64,000 nucleotides of DNA from Sphingobium sp. CAP-1 (lineage in GTDB: Bacteria > Pseudomonadota > Alphaproteobacteria > Sphingomonadales > Sphingomonadaceae). The notes under the pieces were generated by a model, which saw nothing but the letters and a program-made list of their open reading frames with translations, was not told where the DNA came from and searched no databases. The position numbers were made by a program, and so were the translations under genes. Shown piece after piece: positions 34,131 to 42,860 of the stretch (positions are counted from its first letter, which is position 1; every line of letters starts with the position of its first letter). Where the stretch lies: the NCBI RefSeq assembly GCF_009720145.1, contig NZ_CP046252.1, positions 744,001-808,000 of the forward strand. The letters run 5' to 3'.

Positions 34131-35383
34131 GCTTCTGATTTCACGCCCCGGCTGCGAACTGCCCGCATGAATACATGTTTCAACATCGAGCGGTAGACAT
34201 CGAGCAGCGAATCGACCTTTTTCATGCCAGCGGCCGCAGCGGCAGCCAGTTCGCGCCGCTGGTCCAGATGTCGCAGGACGAAGTTGACGGCGGCATCTGC
34301 GTCGGGCGTCGTCATTGGCAGCACATGGTCATAGTCGAGCAGGCCAAAAAGCCCGCTGAACTTGCGGCTATAGGCAACCGGCACGACCGGGGTGCCGGCA
34401 GAAAAGGCGCCGATGCAGGCATGCATCCGGCCTGCCACAAGGAAATCAAGGCTGGAGATATGGCTTTTGGCCGCTGAAGGGTCGGAAAAATTCGGCACGC
34501 GCACAGCATTGGGAAATTCGCCGGCCAGTCGGTCGGCGAGGCGTCCGTCATCGTCGGTCGGATCGCCATTGCTGGTCGCATGGGGCACCAGATGCACTTC
34601 GACATCATCGCGCGCCGCGAGCCGTGTCAACAGATCGCGGGTGAAGCGGGCATAGTCGTAACCAAGGCCGAAGCGATTGATCCCGGTTTCGGCCTGATGG
34701 AACAGCAGGCCCGAAGCATTGACGCCGACCCGAATTTTCTGGCCATCGCGTTCGGCCGACCGATCTTCGAAGGGAAGAACGAAGGCGACATCGACGGACA
34801 GTGCGCTGCGAGCCTGGGGAGCCATCGCCTGCACGACGTTGAGTGATTGCTGGTCGCGCGCGAGTATGGCCGTGCTGCGCCGCATCGCGCCGGCGGCCAG
34901 CATCCGGTAGAGCTTGCCGGTGAAGGGGCCGATCGTCTGGGGCGACAGGATCAGTGGCACCCGGCGCGCGATCGCCATGATCTTGGTCAGCCACAGGAAA
35001 GCGAAGCGCTTCGGACCGTAAATATCGGCGAAGCTGTCGCCCGCGCCAATATCCAGCACGCAATCAACGGCGCCGACCGCCGACCAGAAACCGCCGGGTT
35101 TCGCCATTGCCTTGCTGTCGATGACGAAAATATCGACCTGCCCCTGCAACAGCGCCGGGGCGTCGCCGTCGCGCATACTCATGACGGTGAAATGCGGGGC
35201 CAGGCCCATGTCGGCGGCAACCTGCCGTGCGAGCGTGATGTTGCCGACGGTCAACGCACCGACGCCCAGATTGCCGGAACTCACGGAATGCCAGAGCAGG
35301 CCAATGCGGATCGGCGGGGTTGTGCCGCCGACATCGGAAGGTCTGCAATCCTGGCAAGAATCGTTTTGCACCGCACCCGTCAA
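34127..35383 (-). CDS. Polysaccharide pyruvyltransferase family protein
   Basis: A 418-residue protein of the PS pyruvyltransferase family, which uses phosphoenolpyruvate to put pyruvate ketals on sugars. Visible features are LLWHSVSSGNLGVGALT near the N-terminus, DIGAGDSFADIYG, the LSPQTIGPF strand, and the LDFLVAGRMHACIGAFSAGTPVVPVAYSRKF segment (described in two parts: LVAGRMHACIGA then GTPVVPVAYS). It is the first gene of a minus-strand series running into the Fe-S protein and the export genes. Classical sphingans are not pyruvylated, so this points to a different charged glycan. Confidence 0.85.
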   Translation of the reverse strand: MTGAVQNDSCQDCRPSDVGGTTPPIRIGLLWHSVSSGNLGVGALTVGNITLARQVAADMGLAPHFTVMSMRDGDAPALLQGQVDIFVIDSKAMAKPGGFWSAVGAVDCVLDIGAGDSFADIYGPKRFAFLWLTKIMAIARRVPLILSPQTIGPFTGKLYRMLAAGAMRRSTAILARDQQSLNVVQAMAPQARSALSVDVAFVLPFEDRSAERDGQKIRVGVNASGLLFHQAETGINRFGLGYDYARFTRDLLTRLAARDDVEVHLVPHATSNGDPTDDDGRLADRLAGEFPNAVRVPNFSDPSAAKSHISSLDFLVAGRMHACIGAFSAGTPVVPVAYSRKFSGLFGLLDYDHVLPMTTPDADAAVNFVLRHLDQRRELAAAAAAGMKKVDSLLDVYRSMLKHVFMRAVRSRGVKSEA

Positions 35384-35815
35384 ATAATTCGCCCTTCAAC
35401 CAGGTTAAGCCCGCCCCTTCGCGGGAAAGCAAATACTGCTCGTGCGTTCAGTCGCGTGATGCAGTCGCTATATCCGACTTCCGTAAAGATTCAATGCAAT
35501 GTCAGCAAACATGCTGGCGGGCATGTGGCTAGAAGCTGAACCCGCTATAATAATAGGGACAAAATTGCGCGGCCTGGAATCGGCGACTTGACTTTCATCG
35601 GCGAGATTTGTCTATGCTGCTGTGCAGCACGCTATATGCTGGCCATCGTCCATCGCCGCCGCTCGTTCAGGCACAAGAAAATGGTAAATGGCCTTGGCAC
35701 AATGCACGATCGAATTGCATGATGTGTGAGCGTGCCAGCCCGTGACGGGCGAATTCTTTTCCGTCCTGCCAGGCGGACCGGGAAATTATTGGTCTTATTT
35801 CAGAAGGCTGGATGT
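35384..35815. other. Intergenic region between the pyruvyltransferase and glucuronosyltransferase genes
   Basis: About 430 bases between divergent genes. No gene is evident. The stretch 35540-35620 is AT-rich; TTGACT (35588-35593) followed after 19 bases by TATGCT (35613-35618) is a possible sigma-70-type promoter for the plus strand. The spacing is long, so this is a weak suggestion. Confidence 0.4.
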
Positions 35816-36865
35816 GTGCGGATCGCTTTGGTAGGATCGGGAGGCGGCCATGTTCGCCAGTTGCTGGACCTAGAGCCGCTCTGGGTCGGGATGGACCATT
35901 TCTTCATCACCGAAGATACGGCTTTGACGCACGACATCGCCAAAAAGCACAGAACCCATTTCATTCCCCATGTCGCCCTGGGTCAGGCCAGGCTGGGTAA
36001 GCCGGTGCGGATGCTGGCAGGCGCCCTGCGCAGCTTCTGGCAGTCGTTGCGCATCATGCTGCGGGAGCGCCCGGACGTGATGATCACGACCGGGGCAGGG
36101 TCATGTTATTTTCCCGTCCTGTTCGCGCGTTTGCTTGGGACAAAGGTGGTTTTGCTCGATTCATTCGCCCGTTTTCGCGGACCGTCGGCCTTCGCAAGGA
36201 TTGCCGGGCCGCTGGCGCATGTTCGGATCGCGCAGTCGCGGGCGGCCGGGGCGCTTTGGCCCGGCGCCAGGGTGTTCGATCCCTTTCGCCTGCTCGACCA
36301 TGAGCGCCCGGCCAAGGAACCGCTTGTCTTTGCAACGGTCGGTGCAACGCTGCCGTTCGACCGTCTCGTGGGGCTGGTCGATCAGGCCAGGCGAAAAGGG
36401 GTGTTGCCGGAAAAGATCATCCTGCAAACTGGCCTCGGCTGTGGGGTCGAAATAGCTGGCGACATCGAAGATGTTCATGAAACATTGGCGTTCGAGGATG
36501 TGAAGCAGATACTGCGCCGGGCGGACATCGTCATCTGTCATGGCGGCACAGGGTCGGTCATCACGGCCCTGCGGGAGGGCTGCCGTGTGATCGTCGTGCC
36601 CCGCAGCTTCCAGCGGGGCGAACATTATGACGATCACCAATGGGAAATTGCAGAAACGTTCGCCGATCGCGGCCTTGTGTCGATCGTGGGCGAAGATGAC
36701 GACCTCGTTGGCGCCATCGCGGCCGCCCGCGCGCGCGCGCCGGTTTGCGCGACGCTTGATCCTGGCACGCTGATCGCGGAACTGGATGTGTTGCTCCGTG
36801 GCTGGACCGCGGTGAAGGCAACCCCGCCAAAGAGGCGGGCGGCCGCCGCCGACCAGCGGCGATGA
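35816..36865 (+). CDS. Fused Alg14/Alg13-like glucuronosyltransferase (GelK/SpsK type, GT70-like)
   Basis: A 349-residue fusion. The N-terminal half resembles Alg14/PssD (VRIALVGSGGGHVRQLL at the start, then TTGAGSCYFPVLFARLLG). The C-terminal half resembles Alg13/PssE (VFATVGATLPFDRLV, then ICHGGTGSVITALREGCRVIVVPR). This architecture and length fit the sphingan enzyme that transfers glucuronate onto lipid-linked glucose. The frame is open to 35726, but the GTG at 35816 starts the family core and has AGAAGG eight bases upstream. It is followed by the flippase gene, 126 bases away. It should act at the inner face of the membrane. Confidence 0.82.
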   Translation: MRIALVGSGGGHVRQLLDLEPLWVGMDHFFITEDTALTHDIAKKHRTHFIPHVALGQARLGKPVRMLAGALRSFWQSLRIMLRERPDVMITTGAGSCYFPVLFARLLGTKVVLLDSFARFRGPSAFARIAGPLAHVRIAQSRAAGALWPGARVFDPFRLLDHERPAKEPLVFATVGATLPFDRLVGLVDQARRKGVLPEKIILQTGLGCGVEIAGDIEDVHETLAFEDVKQILRRADIVICHGGTGSVITALREGCRVIVVPRSFQRGEHYDDHQWEIAETFADRGLVSIVGEDDDLVGAIAAARARAPVCATLDPGTLIAELDVLLRGWTAVKATPPKRRAAAADQRR

Positions 36866-36991
36866 TGCCGCCGCGCGCTGCGTCGACATGGGCGCGTGGA
36901 GCCTGGCTGTCCCGGATTCCGGCTAAGGGTTCGTGTAATGCGGTCGATATAGTGAATTGACCGGCAGGCGAATGGCGACCACGGACATCCG

Positions 36992-38464
36992 ATGACTGAC
37001 GCAATATCCCAGGCTCCACGGCGATCGGGAATGAAGATTTTCTTCGCCGGCACCTTGATGGCGCAGATATGCGCGCTGTTGCGCTATGTCGTTCTGGCCC
37101 GCATCCTGGGACCGGATCAGTTGGGCCTCGCCGCGATATTGATCCTGACCTCGCAGTTTTTCGATCTGCTGACGGAAGGCGGGATCACCTATTATCTGAT
37201 CCAGAGCCGCGATGGGGATGATCCGCGGGTCCAGTCGATGGTGCAACTCGTCAACATCCTGCGGTGCGCGTTCATGAGCGTGGCTTTGTTGCTGATCGCG
37301 CCCTGGGTCGCGGACTTCTATGACCGGCCGGAACTGGTCGAGGGCGTCCGACTTCTGGCCATCGCGCCGCTGATCCTGGGCTTCATGCATTATGACTATC
37401 GCCGCCTCCAGCGCGAGAATCGTTTCGCGCCGGAAGGCTGGGTGCTGATGTGTTCCGAGCTGTTATCGCTGACAGGATCGGCGATCGCCGCTTTCCTGCT
37501 GCGCGACGCGACGGCCGTGGCTTACGGGCTGGCCACGCGATCGCTGGTTGTGGTCCTTGTCTCCCATCTGGTTGCGGATCGTCGCTATGCGATCGGCTTT
37601 GTCCGTGAATCCTGGGTTGCGCTTGGCAAGTTCAGTGGCCCGCTCGTCCTGAACGGGCTGTTGTTGTTCATCTGTATGCAGGGCGACCGGCTGTTCATCG
37701 GCAAGCTGCTGGGGGCGACGGCCCTGGGCCATTATGCGGCCATTCTGCTGCTGATCTATTATCCCACCGGGATGTTGACGCGCTTCATCAACGCGCTGCA
37801 CATGCCGGCAATCGCCAAGGAGCGGGACCATCCCGGCCTGCGCGATAAACGTGTGGATTTGCTCGCCGGCAATTATCTGTTGCTCGGTATCGCCATGATG
37901 ATTGGTTTTGCGGCCTTTGTGCCATTTGCCGTGCCGCTTCTCTATGGCGCGGCCTTTGCGCAATCGGCTTACATCATCGCCATGATCGGTTTTCTACAGA
38001 TCGCGCGTTTCCTGCGCGGCTGGCCGACCGCCTTTGCGTTGGCCATGGGACGCAGCGATCAGGTGCTGACCAACAATATCATCCGCCTGATCGCCTTTCC
38101 GGCGGCCTTTGCCGGCCATTATCTGCTGACGGGACTGGTGGGCATTCTGATCGGGTTCACGGTTGGCGAGATTCTGGCGTTCGTCGTAGCCACCTTCATG
38201 GTTGATCGCAGCAGTGGCCGGCGAACGGGGGGAGACATGGTGCAGATCCTCGCCTTCATTCTTTGCGGAGCCGCCGTCTCGCTTGGTGGCATGGCGTTTG
38301 ACCGGGGTGCCTATGGCGAGTCGGCCGCAGCGGTGATCGTGGCGCTGGCGGCGGCCGGCTGGATTGCATTTCGTCAACGCGCGGCAGTCGAGCAGGCGAT
38401 CGAAATTTTACGAAATATGCTGAGACGCCTTACGCGGCGCTCGATCGCGTTGAAAGGTTCATAA
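36992..38464 (+). CDS. wzx: Wzx-type lipid-linked oligosaccharide flippase
   Basis: A 490-residue membrane protein with about 12-14 transmembrane segments. The N-terminal ARILGPDQLGLAAILIL and FFDLLTEGGITYYLIQ motifs are typical of polysaccharide synthesis flippases (MOP superfamily). The last part is basic. It should turn the lipid-linked repeat unit to the periplasmic side for the polymerase encoded at 18132-19739. The next gene downstream is the RTX-tailed beta-helix protein, the same neighbour order as flippase (S) and lyase (R) in sphingan clusters. Confidence 0.88.
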   Translation: MTDAISQAPRRSGMKIFFAGTLMAQICALLRYVVLARILGPDQLGLAAILILTSQFFDLLTEGGITYYLIQSRDGDDPRVQSMVQLVNILRCAFMSVALLLIAPWVADFYDRPELVEGVRLLAIAPLILGFMHYDYRRLQRENRFAPEGWVLMCSELLSLTGSAIAAFLLRDATAVAYGLATRSLVVVLVSHLVADRRYAIGFVRESWVALGKFSGPLVLNGLLLFICMQGDRLFIGKLLGATALGHYAAILLLIYYPTGMLTRFINALHMPAIAKERDHPGLRDKRVDLLAGNYLLLGIAMMIGFAAFVPFAVPLLYGAAFAQSAYIIAMIGFLQIARFLRGWPTAFALAMGRSDQVLTNNIIRLIAFPAAFAGHYLLTGLVGILIGFTVGEILAFVVATFMVDRSSGRRTGGDMVQILAFILCGAAVSLGGMAFDRGAYGESAAAVIVALAAAGWIAFRQRAAVEQAIEILRNMLRRLTRRSIALKGS

Positions 38465-38712
38465 GCGCCAGCCGGTGGCGGAACGATTTGGCGCTGTTCA
38501 CATTCAATGACTTACCGGCCCATGCATGGTATCCAAGGCACCCTGGGAGCCTCCCAACCCCGAATTTTCCCCCATTTGCGCCGGAAAAATGCTGAACGGG
38601 AATATAACCATTGATCAAAAGATGATCCACATAAACTGACCATAGAACGACCTCAGAAGAAAAAATTTCAATGACCCGGATGAGCCGGTCAGGAAATTTG
38701 TTGGGGGTCGCT

Positions 38713-40683
38713 ATGACTGTTTATTCCGTGGGTTCCGTAACCCAGCTAAATGCTGCGCTCAAAACTGCCGTTGCCGGTGATGAAATCAAGCTGGCGGCAG
38801 GAACTTATTCCAACATTAGAATCCTGTCGATGGATTTTGGGTCCGGTATTACGATTAGTTCGGCCGATCCGCTCAATCCCGCGAAAATTACCAACTTCGT
38901 CGTGAAGGGGAGCGCCGGAATCACGTTAAGCGATGTCGATCTGACGCCGCTCGCCGGTTCGGGCGATGGTTCCATGACTGTCGCGGATTCAAAGAATATC
39001 CATCTGGACGGTGTCACGCTGACCGGCCCGGACGGGGATGCCGGCATGGCCATTGCGCCGCTGATCATTCGCGGCAGCAGCGATGTGTCGGTGACCAATT
39101 CCGAATTCACGCATGTTCGCAACGGCCTTTTGCTGCTCGACAATAATGGCGTGACGGTCGGCGACAATTATTTCCACGACATCCGTTCTGACGGCGTGCG
39201 TGGCGGCGGTAATTCGAACATCGCAATCACCAACAATTATTTCACCGATTTTCACCCGGTCGTTGGCGACCATCCGGACGCGATCCAGCTTTGGACGACC
39301 AACACGACCACGTCAGCGGAAAATATCGTCATCAGCGAGAATGTATTCTTCGCTGGCGAAGGAGAGCCGATCCAGGGCATTTTCCTGCGTGACCAACTCG
39401 GAACGCTTCCCTTCAAGAATGTCACCATCACCGACAACGTCATGTTTGGCGGCATGTTGAATGGCATTACCGCCGATCATGTCGTCGGCGGCACGATCGA
39501 GGGCAATATGGTTGCCGGGTTGGGTGACGACAAATCCGCGATCCGCGTGCAGAATAGTGAAGATGTCAGCCTGGCGAACAATAGCGCCACCACCTATCTG
39601 GTGACCAGTGCCACCAACCAGAATGTCGTTGAAACGGGTGATGTTCTGCTGAAACCGATCTATGATGGCGGCATCGCGCTGGCGACCCAATATGCGGCCT
39701 ATATTGCCTCGCTGATCCCTGGCGGTTGGGTGACTGCGCAGCATATCATCGACGAGGTGACGACCCAATATTATGAAAAACTGTCGCTTCTTCCCGATGT
39801 CACCGTCATTTCCGGCACCGATGGCGCCGATCGTCTGACGGTCAACAATCTCAACGATTGTGAACTGCGGGGCGGTGCGGGCAACGACACGCTGACCGGG
39901 GGGCTTCACAACAACAAGCTGATCGGCGGCCTTGGTGACGACACCTATTATGTGAAGGGTGTTGGCGACCATGTCGTTGAAGCCGCAGGCGGCGGCAACG
40001 ACACGGTATATACCTCGATCGATTATGTCCTCGAAGCGAATGTGGAAGGGCTGCGGCTGTCGCTGGGCGGCCTGACCGGCACCGGCAATGCGCTGGACAA
40101 CCGGATTCTCGGCAGCACGGGAAATGATCGCATCCTTGGCATGGACGGCGCCGACACCCTCCAGGGCTATGAGGGCAATGATGTCATCTATGGTGGCAAT
40201 GGCGACGACCTGCTTCGGGGGGACGATGGCAACGACACGCTGTCTGGCGACGCTGGCAATGACAGGCTCTATGGCGGCGCGGGCAACGATGTCATCAATG
40301 GCGGTGCGGGCAATGATCTGATCGAAGGCGGTGCTGGCAGGGACGTGCTGACCGGCGGGGCCGGCAAGGACAGCTTCATTTTTCGCGCTGGCGATCTGAC
40401 CGGCACGACCAAGGCGGCGCCGGAAATCATCACCGACTTTTCGCGCGCCGATGGTGAACGCATCAATCTTTCCGCGATCGATGCGCGCTCCGGCACCCTT
40501 GCGGACGATGCGTTCAGCTTCATCGGAACCAAGGCCTTTTCCGGCAAGGCCGGGGAGTTGCGCTTCGAACTCGTGGACGGCCATGCGATGGCCTTTGGCG
40601 ATATCAATGGCGACAAGATCGCCGACTTCGCACTCCATGTGCAAAGCGTCACGACATTCGTCGCGAGCGATTTTATCCTGTAA
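38713..40683 (+). CDS. RTX-tailed beta-helix protein (putative secreted polysaccharide lyase, SpsR/GelR-position)
   Basis: A 656-residue protein with no signal peptide. Residues about 1-330 are a right-handed beta-helix with NNGVTVGDNYFHDI and a HPDAIQLW loop, homologous to the protein at 17210-18076. Residues about 390-555 hold calcium-binding nonapeptides (GGAGND, GGNGDD and similar). The last 100 residues resemble the serralysin C-terminal secretion region (IITDFSRADGERINL) and end DFIL. Type I secretion is expected, but no exporter is in the window. The ATG at 38713 has GGGGG five bases upstream; the frame is open to 38671. A lyase trimming the exported polysaccharide is the likely role. 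Confidence 0.8.
   Translation: MTVYSVGSVTQLNAALKTAVAGDEIKLAAGTYSNIRILSMDFGSGITISSADPLNPAKITNFVVKGSAGITLSDVDLTPLAGSGDGSMTVADSKNIHLDGVTLTGPDGDAGMAIAPLIIRGSSDVSVTNSEFTHVRNGLLLLDNNGVTVGDNYFHDIRSDGVRGGGNSNIAITNNYFTDFHPVVGDHPDAIQLWTTNTTTSAENIVISENVFFAGEGEPIQGIFLRDQLGTLPFKNVTITDNVMFGGMLNGITADHVVGGTIEGNMVAGLGDDKSAIRVQNSEDVSLANNSATTYLVTSATNQNVVETGDVLLKPIYDGGIALATQYAAYIASLIPGGWVTAQHIIDEVTTQYYEKLSLLPDVTVISGTDGADRLTVNNLNDCELRGGAGNDTLTGGLHNNKLIGGLGDDTYYVKGVGDHVVEAAGGGNDTVYTSIDYVLEANVEGLRLSLGGLTGTGNALDNRILGSTGNDRILGMDGADTLQGYEGNDVIYGGNGDDLLRGDDGNDTLSGDAGNDRLYGGAGNDVINGGAGNDLIEGGAGRDVLTGGAGKDSFIFRAGDLTGTTKAAPEIITDFSRADGERINLSAIDARSGTLADDAFSFIGTKAFSGKAGELRFELVDGHAMAFGDINGDKIADFALHVQSVTTFVASDFIL
40111..40377 (+). 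repeat. RTX calcium-binding nonapeptide coding repeats
   Basis: Tandem units of nine codons encoding the GGxGxD pattern, about ten in a row, within the beta-helix protein gene. The DNA repeats GGCAATGA-type and GGCAACGA-type cores. They form the calcium parallel beta-roll that folds after type I secretion. Confidence 0.85.
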
Positions 40684-40707
40684 AAGAGCATAGAGCCGGG
40701 GAGCACA

Positions 40708-40739
40708 GGGCTGGCGCAATATGCGCCGGCCCTTTTTTT
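40708..40739 (+). terminator. Rho-independent terminator after the RTX gene
   Basis: GGGCTGGCGC (40708-40717) pairs with GCGCCGGCCC (40723-40732), one G-T pair, with a five-base loop, followed by seven T (40733-40739). The T run reaches into the stop codon of the convergent minus-strand acetyltransferase gene. Confidence 0.9.
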
Positions 40740-41223
40740 ATGCTTTCGTCGGCTCCTGCGTCGCTTCATAGGCGGCGCGATCCGCGCGGGACATGCCGGC
40801 GGACAGGAAGCGGCCATAGGGGCCGACCTCGATATCGCTGCGAATGATGGTCGCTGGGTTGCCCGCAACGATCGAACGGGCCGGAACGTCGCGCGTGACG
40901 ACCGCGCCGGCGGCGACGATGCACTCATCGCCGATGGTCACGCCGGGCATGATCAGGCTGCGTGCGCCGATGAAACAATAACGACCGATATGCGTGTCCA
41001 TATAAAGGCCGCGCGTCATGTCGTGGCACAATATGGTCGCGCCGAACGCCACATAGCTGCGCTCCGCGATATGCAGTCCCCTGGGATTGGTCTTGTCGAG
41101 CTTTGCCGACATTGAAATGCGCACGGTCGGATCGATGGACATGCCCCAGAAGCGGTTCAGCAAATGAATGCGCAGCTTCATTACGCCGCGCTGGACGTTC
41201 ATCAGTTGGTTCAGGCTTGCCAT
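40738..41223 (-). CDS. Hexapeptide-repeat acyltransferase (WcaF/CysE-like)
   Basis: A 161-residue left-handed beta-helix transferase. Rungs are RISMSAKLD, GLHIAERSYVAFGATILCHD, HIGRYCFIGARSLIMPG and ECIVAAGAVVTRDVPA, and the end is AGNPATIIR. The catalytic His is probably the one in LCHDMTRG. It is short compared with the CatB-like gene at 26078, and likely acetylates a sugar or a lipid-linked unit in the cytoplasm. It stands alone on the minus strand between two plus-strand operons, and its stop lies within the RTX gene terminator. Confidence 0.85.
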   Translation of the reverse strand: MASLNQLMNVQRGVMKLRIHLLNRFWGMSIDPTVRISMSAKLDKTNPRGLHIAERSYVAFGATILCHDMTRGLYMDTHIGRYCFIGARSLIMPGVTIGDECIVAAGAVVTRDVPARSIVAGNPATIIRSDIEVGPYGRFLSAGMSRADRAAYEATQEPTKA

Positions 41224-41403
41224 GGCTCTGCTCTATTCCCCCCGTCCGGCGATCTTGTGTCGGCCTGCGTTGCGATACTGAGAAAAATATCTCAAGGAAA
41301 CCGCTTATAGGCATAAGAAAGTTAAACGGCGCTGGACGCGTCCCGGCTAAATCGATTAGTGTTTTTCTGTCTTTGACGATGAAGCGGATATGGCGGGGGC
41401 TGA

Positions 41404-41661
41404 ATGTCAAATCTCGAAAAGATCAAGCAGATTGTTGCCAAGCAATTGGGGCGTGATCCCGAAGAATTTGACGAATCCACCAACCTCGCCGAAGCTGGCT
41501 ATGAATCGCTCGATGTCATCGAAACCATCTTTGCGGTGGAGGAGGAATTTGACATCAGCGTGAATTTCCAGGCGAATGACATGGATGCCGCTGGCGTGCA
41601 GACGGTTGGCGATATCGTGAAGCTGGTCGAAGCGGAAGTTGCGAAAAAGGCTGGCCGTTGA
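41404..41661 (+). CDS. Acyl carrier protein (specialised, NodF-like position)
   Basis: An 85-residue acidic helical protein with the phosphopantetheine site GYESLDVIE, Ser at residue 35 (the usual Asp before Ser is Glu). A GCGGGGG site precedes the ATG. Its last four bases overlap the TTG start of the ketosynthase gene, so they form a pair. It is not in a fatty acid synthesis cluster (no fabG, fabD or rpmF nearby), so it is probably dedicated to making an acyl chain for the glycan or its lipid. Confidence 0.9.
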   Translation: MSNLEKIKQIVAKQLGRDPEEFDESTNLAEAGYESLDVIETIFAVEEEFDISVNFQANDMDAAGVQTVGDIVKLVEAEVAKKAGR

Positions 41662-42860
41662 ATCGGGTTGCCATCACGGGCCTGGGGGCGGTGTCGCCTG
41701 CTGGTCTTGACGCTTCTTCCACATGGTCTGCCGTATGTGCGGGGCAAACGGCCATCCGCCCGCTTCGGATTGATCGCCAGGATTATGTCACCTGCCCGAT
41801 CGCAGCCCAGGCGTTCGATTTCGATCCGACTGCACATTTTACAGCCAAGCAACTGGTCCCGCTGGATCGTTTCGCGCAGATGGCGATCGTCGCCGCGCGT
41901 GAGGCGCTGGCGGATTCCGGGGCCGACCCGGAATCTCCGGTGGTGCGGCAGGCTGCGGCGATAGTGGGCGTGGGCGTGGGTGGGATGCAGACGCTCGATG
42001 ACGCCTATTACCGCGTCTATCATGATGATGTCCGCCGCGTGCATCCGCTGTCTGTTCCGCGATTGATGAGCAACGCGGCCGCCAGTCAGGTGTCGATGGA
42101 CCTGGGCCTGCGCGGAATTACCTATTCGGTGGCCAGCGCCTGCGCGTCGGGCACTCATGCGATCGGCCAGGCTTTTCAACTGGTGCGATCGGGGGCGAGC
42201 CGGATAGCATTATGTGGCGGCGCGGAAGCCTGCATTACGGCGGGCACGATAATTGCCTGGGATGCGTTGCGCGTGCTGGCGAGCGATACCTGCCGGCCTT
42301 TCTCGAAAAATCGCTCCGGCCTGGTTCTGGGAGAAGGGGCGGCGATGCTGGTGCTGGAGGAATGGGACCATGCCGTGGCGCGTGGCGCGACCATTCATGC
42401 CGAGTTGCTGGGTTTCGGCGCCAATGCGGATGCGGGTGATCTGACCTCACCCGATCAGGACAATATCGGCGCGGCAATGGCGATGGCGATCGCTGATGCA
42501 GGGATGCAGCCTGCCGCGATCGGTTATGTCAATGCGCATGGGACCGGCACGACGATGAATGATCGGGTGGAAAGCGCCGCCATTCGCGCCGTCTTTGGGG
42601 ACAGGCCGCCGCTGGTTTCTTCGTCCAAGGGGGTTCTGGGTCACAGCCTGGGGGCGACGGGTGCGCTGGAGGCAGTCGTCACCGCCATGGCCCTGCGCGA
42701 TCAGATTGTCCCGCCGACGGCCAATTGTACGGAACCCGACTATGATCTGGGGGTGGATATGGTGCCGGACGGCGCGCGACCCACCAGTTTCTCCGCCGCT
42801 CTGTCCAATTCTTTCGCATTTGGCGGCCTGAACGCCGTCCTCCTTCTGGGGCGTGCCTGA
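41658..42860 (+). CDS. Beta-ketoacyl-ACP synthase (FabF/NodE-like)
   Basis: A 400-residue KAS II type thiolase-fold enzyme. The active site is complete: Cys 162 in SACASGTH, His 294 in NAHGTGTT, and Lys 324 with His 329 in SSKGVLGHSLGATG. It would extend the acyl chain held by the ACP encoded just upstream (four-base overlap, TTG start). The stop is followed, with an eight-base overlap, by a GT4 glycosyltransferase, so the acyl and glycosyl steps appear to be coupled. It may be a NodE-like enzyme for an unusual acyl group rather than the housekeeping FabF. Confidence 0.88.
   Translation: MNRVAITGLGAVSPAGLDASSTWSAVCAGQTAIRPLRIDRQDYVTCPIAAQAFDFDPTAHFTAKQLVPLDRFAQMAIVAAREALADSGADPESPVVRQAAAIVGVGVGGMQTLDDAYYRVYHDDVRRVHPLSVPRLMSNAAASQVSMDLGLRGITYSVASACASGTHAIGQAFQLVRSGASRIALCGGAEACITAGTIIAWDALRVLASDTCRPFSKNRSGLVLGEGAAMLVLEEWDHAVARGATIHAELLGFGANADAGDLTSPDQDNIGAAMAMAIADAGMQPAAIGYVNAHGTGTTMNDRVESAAIRAVFGDRPPLVSSSKGVLGHSLGATGALEAVVTAMALRDQIVPPTANCTEPDYDLGVDMVPDGARPTSFSAALSNSFAFGGLNAVLLLGRA

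Noticed and set aside
38466..38480. Short CGCCA/TGGCG hairpin after the flippase gene
   Set aside because: Only a five-base stem with no T run; not a convincing terminator.
39313..40719. A 468-codon minus-strand open frame opposite the RTX protein
   Set aside because: The plus strand carries obvious RTX repeats and a terminator; the antisense translation is a repetitive mirror of those repeats.
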